DNA of 64,000 bases from Blattamonas nauphoetae. Lineage: Eukaryota > Preaxostyla > Oxymonadida. Below the pieces are notes generated by a model. It was given only the letters and a program-made list of their open reading frames with translations. It searched no databases and was not told the origin of the DNA. Within the stretch, counting starts at the first letter, position 1; each line of letters opens with the position of its first letter. Both the position numbers and the translations under genes were made by a program. Shown here one piece after another: positions 45,202 through 57,200 of this stretch. The DNA is taken from assembly GCA_033064195.1 (NCBI GenBank), contig JARBJD010000107.1, forward strand, positions 124,001-188,000, written 5' to 3'.

Positions 45202-48200
45202 TCAAAAAGTCTGAGCACGCCATAACTTTTCTATTTCATTTCGAAAAGTGGAGATGAATTGGTGGAGTGTTTCCGTGCATGTGAAGTCCCATTTCGTCTT
45301 TTTCTCCTCTTCCTTCTTTCCCTGCAAGTACATCATCTTAATCCGGAGACCGTTCAGAGAGTCAGGGATAATCGATTGGAAGAGACAATCCATTGTGGTT
45401 CTGTCCGCAACAGGCTCTTCATCTGGTTTCGTCTCAACGAACGACATCTTGAACGACTTGGTCTTTCTTGCCTCGTTCCGTTCGTACGCCAGGAACTCCT
45501 CGAGCGGGATGGTTTGGACATCTGCGATGAATTTGGTTGGGTTTCCGATTCTGTGCTCGTCGTTGATGGAGTACTCTTTCAGTACTTTCGACGTGATTGC
45601 CAATACCCGTTTCTGTGGTTTCCCGCCGCGTCGTATCCGATATGCAATGCCTACAAACAGGATTTGTTCCTGTTTCATGTTCATCCCTTCTTCAATCTTG
45701 GAGAGCATGAGAGGATCCACAATGACTGGGTAGTTGTGTGCGATGGAGCCCTGTCGAAGAGCGTTGACCGTCAATTGGATCGACCACCACGAATCTGACG
45801 TGAAGCTGAACGTGGCATTTGGATCGTTTTTGAACAATATTGATGTTTCATGACCGCACGGAGAGACACGGACAGTTTCAATAACACTGAAAGGAATGCG
45901 GAGAGTGAGGAACATCAACCGAAGCTGGAGGAGATAGACAAGGTTTTCAATGGAATATCCATTCCCGACGATCGATCCGTTTTGAATGGACACTGCGCGC
46001 TTCACTGATGCTTCGTCTTGATCTTCGATTTTGAAGACGAGGAGGCCAGTGTTGGTGACGATCAGAATGCATTTGAAGTTATCGCTCGAGTGTTTCTTTT
46101 GGATGACCCCCATGGCGGTGGAGACGACTCGTTCTTCGAGGTAGGATTCGTACACGAGGTCAGAGACTGACGGAGTGGGGATGAGATGGTAGTGTGGATG
46201 GCGATACGTCGTGATGGCCGAGCTGTTTGTTCCAGTCGTTGGTTTGGTGAGTGCAGGTGGTTCAATGGATGCAATTTCTTTGAGCGCTGCGTTTCCAGTC
46301 TTGATAGCTCGTGCAATTGGGACAAGATGGTTGTAGCAGAGTGCATCCAACTCGATCCTAAACAGGATCGAATCCACAAATTGTGGGGTCATCTTAAACC
46401 CACAACTTCCTTCCACTCGGTTGATTAGCTCAATCACTTTCATCTTTTCTTTTGGGTGGAGTCTGATGTAATCAGAGATCATGCAAATGATGTACCCAAT
46501 GCACTCATCAATCAGAAGTGCTCGGGAATGTTTAAGGGGGAGAGTGAGACGGGAATATTCGTGGAGAAGGGTTGAAATGAGGAACGTGAGTCGGCGGAAT
46601 GTGAAGAATTCGGAATAAATTGTGAGGAAGATGCGATGAGACACGTTTGGAGACACATGGAACTGAATTGATTGGAGTTGGTGAGTGAACACATACCACA
46701 TTCGAATTGTTTCAAACAGTAGAAGCTCTTCATCGTGGGATAACCTCCATCTTGGGGAGAGAGAGCGAGTGATCCAGATGATCGACGGAGAATTGTACGA
46801 GATTGCGAGACGAGAGAGAGACGAGGAGTTGGCGTGGAAGAAGACATTGCCTGTGAATTCTGAGTGCGAAAGTTGGGCTTGGTTTTCGAGATTTTCTTCA
46901 GATTTTTTGTTTGGAACTTGCCCGTTCAGGAGAAGAAGAGCCGACTCTTTCCCTTCTTTGTGTACGTTTTTGTCCTCGTCCTCTTCTCCCTCACCTTTGG
47001 TGATCGACAGAACCGCCATGAAATGGTTGAAGAGGATGCTCATCATCTGACTGACAACGTCGTACAACTCGAACGCTTCTCCAGCCTTCTCCTTCGACTC
47101 ATTCACACTCAAACAGAAGAGCTCGTTGGTGGTTGTAAGAATACGAGCACCAAAATTGAGAGTTGTCAGACCATATGCCATCGCGGATGAGAAGAGCAGA
47201 CGGAACGTAGCGACATTTCGTGCTTGCGTGCGGATGATGGACTGGACAGACGGGTCTGCATACCAAAAGAGGGTGGACATGCAGAGAATCGCTGTTTCAG
47301 CCTCGAGTGTGATTGGGTGGTGTTCTGGGGTTGGAGCGAAAGTGAAAGGAGGGGGGTCGGGGAGTGGGGCAAGGACTTCTGCCGAGATGTCCGCATCTGT
47401 CGTGACGTCGGTGTCTGTCGTTGTTGAGTTCTCGCCAGTGCTGATTGTTTCGAGTTCAAAGATTTCATCATCCAAGATCAGAGCCTCTCCCACATTAACC
47501 ACAATGACATTTTGTGCTTCTTTCTTCTTTTTCTGAGAATTGTTTTTCTGAGCATTGAGTGGGTTCGTGTAAGATTGCGCTTGTAGACCAGACGTTTTCT
47601 TCTGTCCGTAGCTGGCGATCTGTGTTGGAGATGAGGCAGGTGGTGGAGGAGCTGGTGCAGCTCTTTTGTTGGCGATTGCATACGGCGAGACATATCCTTC
47701 CGAAGCTTTTGATGGGCTGCTGGTGGCTCCTGAGGGGGTGAGATTCAGCTGGTTCTGACGATGGTCGGTGAGAGAGTAGATTCCAGACTGATCGAGGATG
47801 GTTGTCGTTTGAGCAATCAACTTTTTGATGTTGTCAGTCACAAAAGTATCTTGTGCTTGGCCGGTTGGAGCAGACTGCGATCGGAAGTACTGAAGAAGGA
47901 CTTTCATGCCATTCTGCTTGACAAACGTGGCTTGGCATGCGTTCAGCGACCGTTGAGGTGTTTCGGTCATCCTCCCATAATCGGGAATCCACCGCTCCGA
48001 CGAGAATGTCCCTCCAGCGAGACAGTGAGGTCGTTCGTAGTCTCCGCTGAGCAGAGTAGCAATTCTTCGGCAGTATCGGAAAGCAACAAAAGAAGAAGAT
48101 TGAAGAGCAACAAAGGCTTGGAGAACATTCTCAATGTTGGCCCCAACTTCAGTGTCTTCGATGCAACATCCTGATTCCTCGCCATAGTTGCATTCGTTCG

Positions 48201-51200
48201 TCCCAATCACTTTGAGCGACGGCCCATTCTTTCGCATTTCTTCAATTCCACCTTTCCAATCGCTCTCCTTGATCGCTTTGAGGAGGTTGATGACCCCGTT
48301 CCAAATCGCTGTCTTTGTGTTCCTGTTCTTCTCGTTGTGGCGTTCTGTGTTGATAACAAGAATGTTGATAGCCGCCGGAATCAACGAGATGAACATGTCT
48401 GTCTGGATGAGAGGTCTGATTGGGTTGTCTTCAATGAGCAGGCAGGTGAAGAAGTGAAGGATGGAGATGACAATGTGTTCCGTTTTTCCATTCACAAGCT
48501 CGGTCACTGTGTTAATCTTGAGAGATTCCAGAAGAACCTCAATTTGTTCAGCTTTCGTTAGCATCTGCGGGAACGAACTGAAGATGGACACACACAACAG
48601 TCGAGCGGTGTGGTTGGGGATTTGGTAGATCTCGAGCAAGGTTGGGGTGGCGTTCATCGCAAGTTTTCGTGCTCCAGGATGGCGATATGCAGCGTTCACG
48701 TAGGTCTGACAGAGTTCCAGAACTGTGATACACATTGAGACGAATTGTGGATGAGTGATTGCACTGAACAGAATCTCTCCGTGCTCTCCGAAAACATCGA
48801 CGTCAGACAGTCCACTTGCTTCGTCTCCTGCTGTGGATGGTTGGTGGAGCTTGTGTATGATTTCTTTGCCTCTGTCACCTCCAATACACTCAAAGAGAGT
48901 GACTCCTTCGTTTGTAGAGGAGAGGAATCGATCAAACAAGACCTGCTTATCTTGTTGGCCATCTGTGTTCTCCAACATTGATCGCATTGCATTCACAGCA
49001 GAACAGACGAGAAGAGCCGACGGATTCGGCATTGTCAGAATCTCAGTCAGTTTGGAAATAAACAAGAAATTATCCGTGGCATCTCTGAGGAGAGGGGGAC
49101 AGACACACAGTCCAGTGATGCAATCGATGCACGCAGCAGTCAGTTCGATTGTGTCACGAGACATGTCCCCACCAACCTCAATCCCAGCCGCATACACGTC
49201 GTTCATCGCAGTTGCTGTTGTGTCGAAGTCGTCGATGAACTTGAGCAGCTTTCGGTGAACATCGCGTCGATAGATTGTGTTTCCACAGGACGGGTGTTGG
49301 GCCACTCCAGACAGACAACGAAGGAGGGAGAGATGGAGTGTTTGGACTTTCGTGTCGTACGAGAAATTGGGGAGAGTGTCAAAGACATCACAGAGGATCT
49401 CGGCAATCTTGAGACCGGGCGCCTGGACAAGGACAAAAGGAAGGCGGAGGAGAAGGGCGAGGAGGATGAGACATTCAGGGAGGAGGGATTTGTTCTCGCG
49501 GCGATGTGGGGTGTCCAGACACATGGCAAGGAAAAGATGAATAACTGTTGGTATCTTGCCTTGATCTTCAGGTGAGATATGCATTGAAGCGTAATACACA
49601 AGGTATTGCTCAAAATCGACCTTGAGGGAACTGCAGACGTGAAGGTAGTGTTGATCATTCAAAGACCAGTCCAGTGGAGTCCCTTGAGGCGTTGAATATG
49701 GCGACCCACTTCCACTTCCTCGACTGAGCAGGTTCGTTGGGTGAAGTCTGTTTGATTTGATGTCCTGTGATGGGAGAGAATCTCGGTTTGATTCGGTGCC
49801 CTTACTTGACGTATTTCGGATAATAATCGGGAGAGTTTCCAGTCTTCGTGTTCGCAAACATTCTTCTTCGATCAGTGCAAGCACTTTTTGTCCCACAACT
49901 TCAGTGAGAGGAGTAGCTTGACCATTCTTTTGATCTCTTTTGCGGAGGAGCTCACAGCAAGTTTCACCGATTCCTGCATCAGTGACTTTCACAATAATAT
50001 AGGAAAGAGTTGCGAGAGCATGCTCATAAAGATCGGCTGATTGCCCAGCAAGGCGACAAAGAGAGTTCACGAGATCTGTCGAGAAGAGCTGAGCTGATGA
50101 GTTAAGAAAGTCAATAGCTCGATGAGCAATGGCAAAATGAGTAAATTGACGCAATTTCTTTCGTAGTTCATCAAGATGGAGAATTGCTGATGATGAATCC
50201 TCAAAACACTGGAACAGAATATCCGTAAAGATAGTGTAAGGGACTTTCTGGCCACTTTCCAGAAGACCATTGATATCAGTTTCATCATTTATGGGAAGAG
50301 GAATTTGTGGAGTTGCAGGTTCAGAGCGTGTTGGAGCGGAAAGTGATTGTTGAGATGGTGATTTGTTCTCTGGAGCTTTAGAAGGTTTTTCTTCTTCAAC
50401 TTGTTCATTAGCGGGAGTATTGTTTTCAATAGAAGGAGAGGACCGACCGGGATGTAAGATTAGTTCGCCTTGTTTTGTGAGAATGAGAGTGTCTGGTGGC
50501 GTCATTTTGGCCTGTTTCTTGATTGGTATTCCATTAAAATAGTTCAATTTCCCATTTCGAAGAGGATAGAGGAAATAATTTTCCCACTCTTGTTCAAAAA
50601 ACGTGCAAAAAGGATTGTTCGAGAGATTTAATCGTTCGAGTTTCATCATATCTGCGATGACGGTGGCATTCTATGAGAATACGGAAAAAACGGAGAAGAA
50701 GACCTGTGACAGTTCATCTTCATTCCAACTAAATTTATTGTACGATAAATCAAGTTGAAGTAGATGAGGGGCGACTGAGGTGAGGTTTATGATTGAACCC
50801 TCAAGTTGATTGTGTGACAAATCCAATATTGAGAGATGATGGAGGTCTTTAAATGTAGGGAGGTTCCTGAAAAGATTGTTTGAGAGATATATCTCTTCAA
50901 TGAGAGGGATGGAGTCCAATTGAATTTGTTTGAGTTGATTTCCGTCAACCCAGAGTCTCCTCAATTTCTCAAACCCAGACATCGTCCCATCTTTTGCTTT
51001 GCTGAAGGCTGACGTGCTGAATGATGTCAGAAAATTTCCTCTAGAGTCAAACGAGAGAAAAAGAAAAGTTGGCGGAAGAAATTGGATACCCGAAGTCTAT
51101 CTCTTTCACAAGCGCAGTATTAATCACAGAACCTATTGAATCAACAGTTTTTAGTCTGAACCCGCCTTCTTCTTCTCCAAAGCAGGCATTTGAGAAGCAG

Positions 51201-51397
51201 AGGTAAACCGGATATTTCTTCATCAGTCTCTCATTGCCTTCTGTCAGAGAACTGAAAAGATTGGTTGTAAGGCGAGTTGCTGTAGATCCGGGAAGTAAAA
51301 CACAACTGTGCTTGTGATTTGAGCGTCCAGCCATCCAGGGGTTTTGGAACCGGAGGCCAGCCTTAAATAAATTAATATGGTAAACGAGATATCTCAT
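45202..51397 (-). CDS. Giant LRR + helical-repeat + PH-like protein, family unknown
   Basis: About 1,990 residues. The N-terminal exons hold LRRs near 50700-50990 (EKLRRLWVDGNQLKQIQLDS, LHHLSILDLSHNQLEG, PHLLQLDLSYNKFSW) and a last unit in the main exon (LERLNLSNNPFCTFFEQEW) with an LRR-cap-like WENYFLYPLRNGKLNYFNG. About 1,100 residues of alpha-helical, armadillo-like sequence follow, with a Pro-rich linker near 47590-47760. The C-terminus has two PH-like stretches: ILIVTNTGLLVFKIED near 46030-46080 and FVGIAYRIRRGGKPQKRVLA near 45600-45660. The latter resembles the start of a myosin-I TH1 domain or the RME-8 PH-like region. No catalytic motif is visible. ATG 51397 followed by a possible 24-nt GTTTA intron is the best start. 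A membrane- or cortex-bound scaffold is a guess. Confidence 0.75.
51336..51356 (-). repeat. 21-bp inverted duplicate, copy A
   Basis: Perfect 21-bp match, in inverted orientation, to 52216-52236. This copy lies in the first long exon of the LRR gene, where it encodes LRFQNPW on the - strand. Flanks differ completely. The other copy encodes LRFQNPC on the + strand in unresolved sequence. Confidence 0.8.
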
Positions 51398-52418
51398 TTT
51401 GAAATGGAAAGAAGCAAAAAACCGTAAAAGTGAAGAGAAAATAGTGATTACTCAATTGTCTAGTTTTGGAGTCCGATTTAGCTTCCAGTGCAAATGTCAC
51501 CCAGATTGCTGTAGATTGTATTCACATCGGACTATTCGGAAAATGTGGCGATTTTTCATCAAACAGTGGAGATTTTCTGCCGGTAATGTGCTTGGATATA
51601 GAATTATTGCCAGTTTTTTTCAAAGTGCAGACAGATGTAATAGGTCCTATTTTGACGGAAGAAATAGAATCAAGAACGAGTATATGTTTCAAAATGGGAT
51701 ATTTGGTGATTTTGTCCTTTTCCATGACTAGATCCGACCATCTGATTGAGATGACGACATTCCGAGATGGCTATCGATGATATTCCAAGTAAAAATCCAA
51801 ATTTCTGTTTCAATGTCTTCCAGAAAACTTCAGTTCGGCTGCCAAAGTCGAATATCACTTCTGTGTCCCTGCTCAACAAACACTCGTTCGAGAGTGTTGA
51901 TCGCCGAGGATTTCATTGACAACGGAGAAAGTTTATGGAAATGGAGGAAAAACAATGGTAGAGGTGGAGAGTTGAATATTGAATCTGATGGTTGTTTTTC
52001 CAGTTCACACTTTAAAAAATGAAGAAAATGAGCAAAAACGATCAGCTCCGCATTTGCTCAATAAGAGGTTTTCAACCTTCTCCGTGATTTTCTCGCCATT
52101 TCTCCGTATTCTCTTTTGGTGTTTTTTTTATTTTCAAAGAAGAATCACCCAGAGCGTCAGAGTGGCGAAAAGTGAACTTTCTCTGCCTCCACCAACAGTG
52201 TATTACCCATAAATTCCTCCGGTTCCAAAACCCCTGCAGCCATCTTTGTCCCATGGTCCGAACTCCATCAATTCTATCGTACTCCACTGAAAGGCGATCG
52301 ATCACAATCACATTAATCAACTCTTGGAAGAGGTAAATTCTCAAATCAGGACAGTGAAATGAAAATTAAAGATATTGTGTCAAATGAAGAACAGAACTCG
52401 ACAATTAACATAGAAGAT
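51398..52418. other. Unresolved stretch, possible intron-rich + strand gene
   Basis: About 1 kb between the LRR gene and the PfkB gene. A + frame is open from 51466 to 51776 (SANVTQIAVDCIHIGLFGKC, FFKVQTDVIGPILTEE). Further codon-like blocks lie at 51767-51915 (FSSAAKVEYHFCVPAQQTLV) and 51930-52015 (SLWKWRKNNGRGGELNIESD). Order and spacing faintly recall the Pol III subunit RPC8 (V..VGLCI; VxFRxVVFxPF; FFDDIxIP; WVWxY), but the joins do not close and the expected C-terminus is not seen. I therefore leave it unnamed. A possible start ATG is at 51404, only 6 bp from the LRR gene start. The second copy of the 21-bp repeat is at 52216-52236. Confidence 0.35.
52216..52236 (+). repeat. 21-bp inverted duplicate, copy B
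   Basis: Perfect inverted match to 51336-51356 (see that entry). By chance a 21-bp match is unlikely in 64 kb. Confidence 0.8.
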
Positions 52419-54014
52419 TCAAGCAATATATTCCAATCCTTCGACTCTCACTTGGCTCTGAGGTCCTCGAACTTGAATGACTTTCGAAGCATAGAAATTG
52501 CCCATTTTGAGGCACATGCCAAGACACATTCCCCTCATCAGGCCATAGAAGAATCCTGCCTGGAAATTGTCACCAGCACCGTTTGTATCCACAATTGTGC
52601 TTAGTCTGTATGCGGAGCATTCATACATTTCTGATTGTCTCAATGCGATTGAGCCTGAAGATCCTCTTTTGATGACCAAGATATCACAATGCTTCAGCAA
52701 TTTGAGATATTCCGATGGGAGCTGTTCACCATTGTACCTGCACTGAGTTTCACAGTTGCACGATTCACAGCACTGGCATTTCTGGCCTGGTTGTCCTGAT
52801 CGATAGCAGACAGGTGCCGGAGACGATGCAAACTCAGTAATACCCTTCTTTGGTTGTGTTTTGGTAATTTCAGTTGAATGTGGTCTTGTTATTCGTTCAG
52901 GAGATGGTGAGAGTGTATTTTCGGGTGATCGATATCGGATTCGAGGTGAGTCTGTAATTTGATGAAGATCAAGCACATTAAGAGGTTTTCCTTCATCATC
53001 ACGCTCAACTTCACAGAATGCATCTGCTTCAATCTCGTTGGCAAAGATAATTGACACTTTGTCAGCAAAGAGATCCAAAAGAGTCGACTGTGTTTCTTTC
53101 ATCAACCATCCATCTCCAAGATCAATGCTAATCTTAGTCCCAACATTTCGTGCAACTTGGACAGCTGCCAACATTGCTTTCTTCATCGGTGTGTCTCCGC
53201 GCAACTCGTATGCAGAAAAGTGGAGAAAGAGTGAATCTTCAATGAGTGCTGGAGCAATTTCCCCCTCACTGAGTTGTTTGGTGACGCCGAAGTCCAACCC
53301 AAATGATCTTTGACCATCTGGAGTCACAAGAGTGTAGCAGACGCATGATGGCCCAGGCTTGGTTGAACAGAATGGATCGATTTTATTCTGTCGAAGTTGC
53401 TGCAAATAGTCATAACCTTGTCGATCATTCCCAACACATCCAATGTAAGCACACCGGAGCCCAAGATTCGATGCGCCATAGAGGGTGTTTGTCGGTGATC
53501 CTCCTGCAAATGAGAGAAGCTATGACACGAAAAATGAAGAAACATATGAGATAAAAGATCAATACTGATTTTGTGGCCAACAGGGTCTCAATATTTGTTC
53601 GAGTTTCTTTGGAAATTGGATGACTCTTTCCTTTCGTCATGCCAAGCGATGCAAATTCATCTTCAGAGACTTCTCCGGTTACTTCAAAAAGAGCATCGCT
53701 GACTCCACAAATTGCATAGCGTCGTGACGGAGAAGACTGAAAGTTTCAGTGAAAAAAAAGATCATGGAAGAAGTGACGAAAATTCTGAAATATGCTCAAG
53801 AACATGATAAGAAATCAGAAATTGTTTGGGCGGATGCAATAAAGTCATATGAGCATACAGAATTTTCTTGAGAAAATTTGGTATTCGCTGTTTTCGGCGT
53901 TCGAGTTTGGAAAAAACCGGCGTCCAATAAGTATCCACAGTTGCTTGACAGATCTGGTTGCACTTCATTTGCATTCATCTTTATTGTTTGGAGAGGTTGC
54001 TCGACTAAGGTCAT
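52419..54014 (-). CDS. PfkB-family (adenosine/ribokinase-like) kinase with Cys-rich insert
   Basis: ATG 54014 opens MTLVEQPLQTIKMNANEV, joined by a GTATG intron to SSPSRRYAICGVSDALFEVT. A second intron near 53525-53570 leads to LLSFAGGSPTNTLYGASNLG, the PfkB glycine signature. After FIGxVGxD-like AYIGCVGNDRQGYDY the core continues SIDLGDGWLM and FANEIEADAFCEV. It ends with the ATP/anion-hole motif VDTNGAGDNFQAGFFYG near 52545-52600; the Asp of NGAGD is the catalytic base. A roughly 75-residue insert (52740-52970) is rich in Pro, Ser and Cys (GQKCQCCESCNCETQC), absent from the family as I know it. Substrate could be adenosine, ribose or a related sugar. The stop is at 52419. Confidence 0.88.
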
Positions 54015-54282
54015 CTACAGGAAAGTACTTTCATGTTTCACCCTGACGCCCCTCTTATACCTCAAAATTGTTCCCATAATTACATGATGTCCCCATTATT
54101 TTTTTTTAAACTTTCACTTTCATACTAAATTGGTATTTGATTCGTTCTCTCTTTGAATATTGTTAAAAAAACATTGTATGCGCATCAAACATATTGAGAT
54201 GACGCGACTATATTCCTTGAAATTGAATTTCAGAGTAGAAAAATGGTATGAACTCTGTGTTTGAAGTTTATTTATTGGACTG

Positions 54283-57200
54283 TTAGTGAGAGTGTTGCTT
54301 GAGATCCTTGTCTTCTTCAATGAGATCCCAAATGATCTTGTGGTATTCCTTCTTCCATTTCATGGAGTATGCTTCTTTCTTCTTCTGCCACACAACCTCA
54401 CCAGCCATGTTCTCAAAGATACGTGTTGAAGTCAGTCTTGCCTTCAACTCTTCCAGATCTCGCATGTCGCTAAAGTCCCGCTCAAACTCAGCGTGCCACG
54501 AAGCAAGGCTTGTGACATCGTCGCGGTGGGATCGAAGGCTATGCAAGAGGGATTCCGTTTCTTTGTTGACAGAGAATTGCGAAGACACGTTGGAGCGTGT
54601 CTCGTCCTCGACAGTGCTAGCTGTTGCTGGAGTAGGCTGGATGAAAGCCGTTGCATTCTGCACTGGCTGGCCAGCTGGGGTGGTGGTTGTGACTCGTGTT
54701 GGAAGATCGAGCAGTTTCATCTTGGGCTGGTACTTTGGAGCGAGCGAGATGTGGTTGCGGTCACCCACTCTGCTTCGCTTTCTGCGAACTTCTCTTCTTG
54801 CTCTCTTCTGAGCACCCCACACCACAACGAGATATTCACAGATGATGCTGAGAATGAAACCTCCGACATTGAGTCCAAAGAGGATGAGCCGATGCTTCAG
54901 CTGGTATCCCCATGGCTGGTTCCATTTATTCTCATCGTACATGAACAGTGCATTGGTGAAGGCGTTTCCAGGAGTGAAGAAGGTGTACGCAGCCCAGGCG
55001 AGCTCAATGATGATGACGACAGTGTACATCCAGTTCGTGAATTGGCTTCGTTTGTATTTTCCGCTCAGGTTGACGACGATAGCAATCCACACGTATTGGA
55101 ACTGGGAGAAAGTGTACATGCAAAGGGTTATGAGGCAGTAAGACCAGTCTGGATCTTCCACTGGGTGTTCGTTGTTGAACCATGGTGCGTTGATAGTGAG
55201 GAAGAACACCGTGAACTGGGTCACAAGGAATATACCAAAGTGGAAGAAAAGAGTGAACAGGACTGGAAATGACACGAGTGCACTTTCTGGAGATGTCTCA
55301 CTGAGTTTCTTTGATGGTTGTGTGTATGACATGGTAAAAGCAATTGGTAGGACTAAGAAAGCATCCAAAATAAGATACATCCATGTGGAGAGATCAGCTC
55401 CCATCACCAGCAACAGGGTCACTGTGATGAACTGAACCAATGAATATAGGGCCATGTATTTGAAGGCTTGGAAGGACGTCACGAGCGATGCACGTCCTTC
55501 CAAGATGAGCTCTGGGACGCAGCTAATGTTGGCTTCAAGAGACGTGAAAGGAGCAGCGATGCTGGCTTCAACTTCAGAGAGTGAAATTCCGACATGTGCT
55601 GCTTTGAGTGCCCCACAATCGTTTGCTCCGTCTCCGCACATTCCGGTTGTGTATCCGAGAGAAATGTACTTCTCAACCAGACTTGTTTTATCGTCAGGAG
55701 ACATCCGAGCAAATACACGGCACAGATAGACCAGACGGCTGAATGGGGACGAGTGGAAATCAAGAGGAGAGAGTCGGCTGTTGGGATCCATTGATTTCTC
55801 TGCCAACTGCTCCTTCTTCATTTCGAGGCGATGGAGTCGTTCTTCTTCTTGTGCAAGAAGAATTGTGAAGGCTGCTCCTGTGATCGCCAATCCATACTTC
55901 CTCGTTCCCTTCTCGATCGTCTGTTCTGGACGGTTGAGTGTTCCAACCAACGCTGGGTACGCATTGGATTGGGTTGTGGGTGGGAGATTGACGTTTGAGT
56001 CGGTTCCGTTTAGAAGACCCATTGTTGATGTTTCGGAGTTCTGAGTGCCATCGGAGATTGTTGATTGGGTTTCGTTAACTGCAGGATTGGTTGAACTTGG
56101 GAACGGGCTTGGTGAAAAGTTCAGCGTAGGCATTCCGTTCGGTTTGCGAGGTAGGAGAGTGTATGGATCGAGTGTGATTCTTTCATCGTCTTGGCACACC
56201 CATTTAACTTCTCCATCGACAACATCTCCAATGAAAACAGTTTCGTCTTTGTTTAGAATTCCACAGCCTTTGGCGACATGAACGGCAGTGAGAGGATTGT
56301 CGCCAGTTACCATGACGCTCTTGATTCGGGCACCAGAAAGCTCAGCTATGGCTGGGGCAGACTGCTCGCGGAGTCTGTTTTCAAGGACGAGGAGGCCCAG
56401 GAACGTCAGATCCTGTTCCACGTCGTTCCGATGGAGTTTGTCAACCAAGAACACAGGTAAGTTCGGTCCATCTGTGTCTTTGATGTTCTCCGTCTTTGAA
56501 GTGTATCCGAGTCTTCTTGTTGCGAGTGCAATGACTCTGTATCCGTCTTTTGTGTACTTCTTGACCAGAGTGTTGAAGTTTTCTGGAATGCTCTTGGACT
56601 TGCAGAGTGTCTTGATGATTTCAGGCGATCCTTTCACAAATACATCGAGAGAGGTCCAGTCGGAAGTCTTTCTGTTCACAACGACAGACATACGCTGAAG
56701 ATGTGAAGAGAAGTCGAACCGCTGGAGAACATCCACCTCCACCTCACTCAGCAGCTCCTGAGTGTGACAGAAAACCAGATTCTGAGTTGGCGCGAGGTTG
56801 GAGTTCATTGCTTCTGAATCACGGAGATCCTTGCTGTTTCGCACAAGTGATCGATCAGCCTTTGGAACGGCAAGTGGACGAGTTGTAGCGACGACATGGA
56901 CGTTGGTGTTGTCTTCTTCGACGATCACCCCTTCATCGCCATCCTCGCTGTCATCTGCATCGGTGTTCGAGCTGGATGGTCGTGTCATCCTCTCAACCAA
57001 CTTGCGTTCGTTATTGTCGTCAACATGGTAATGTTGACACAACTTAGCGATGATCGCATTCTGCTTGTCCGTTCGTTGTTTCGATTGTTCTGCATTTCCT
57101 TTTGAAACAGTTGAATTGTTCTCTCCATCATTCTCCTCCATTATCCATCTTGTGAAATCGAACATTTTGACATCGAGTGGATCTCCGATGAGTGTTCCTT

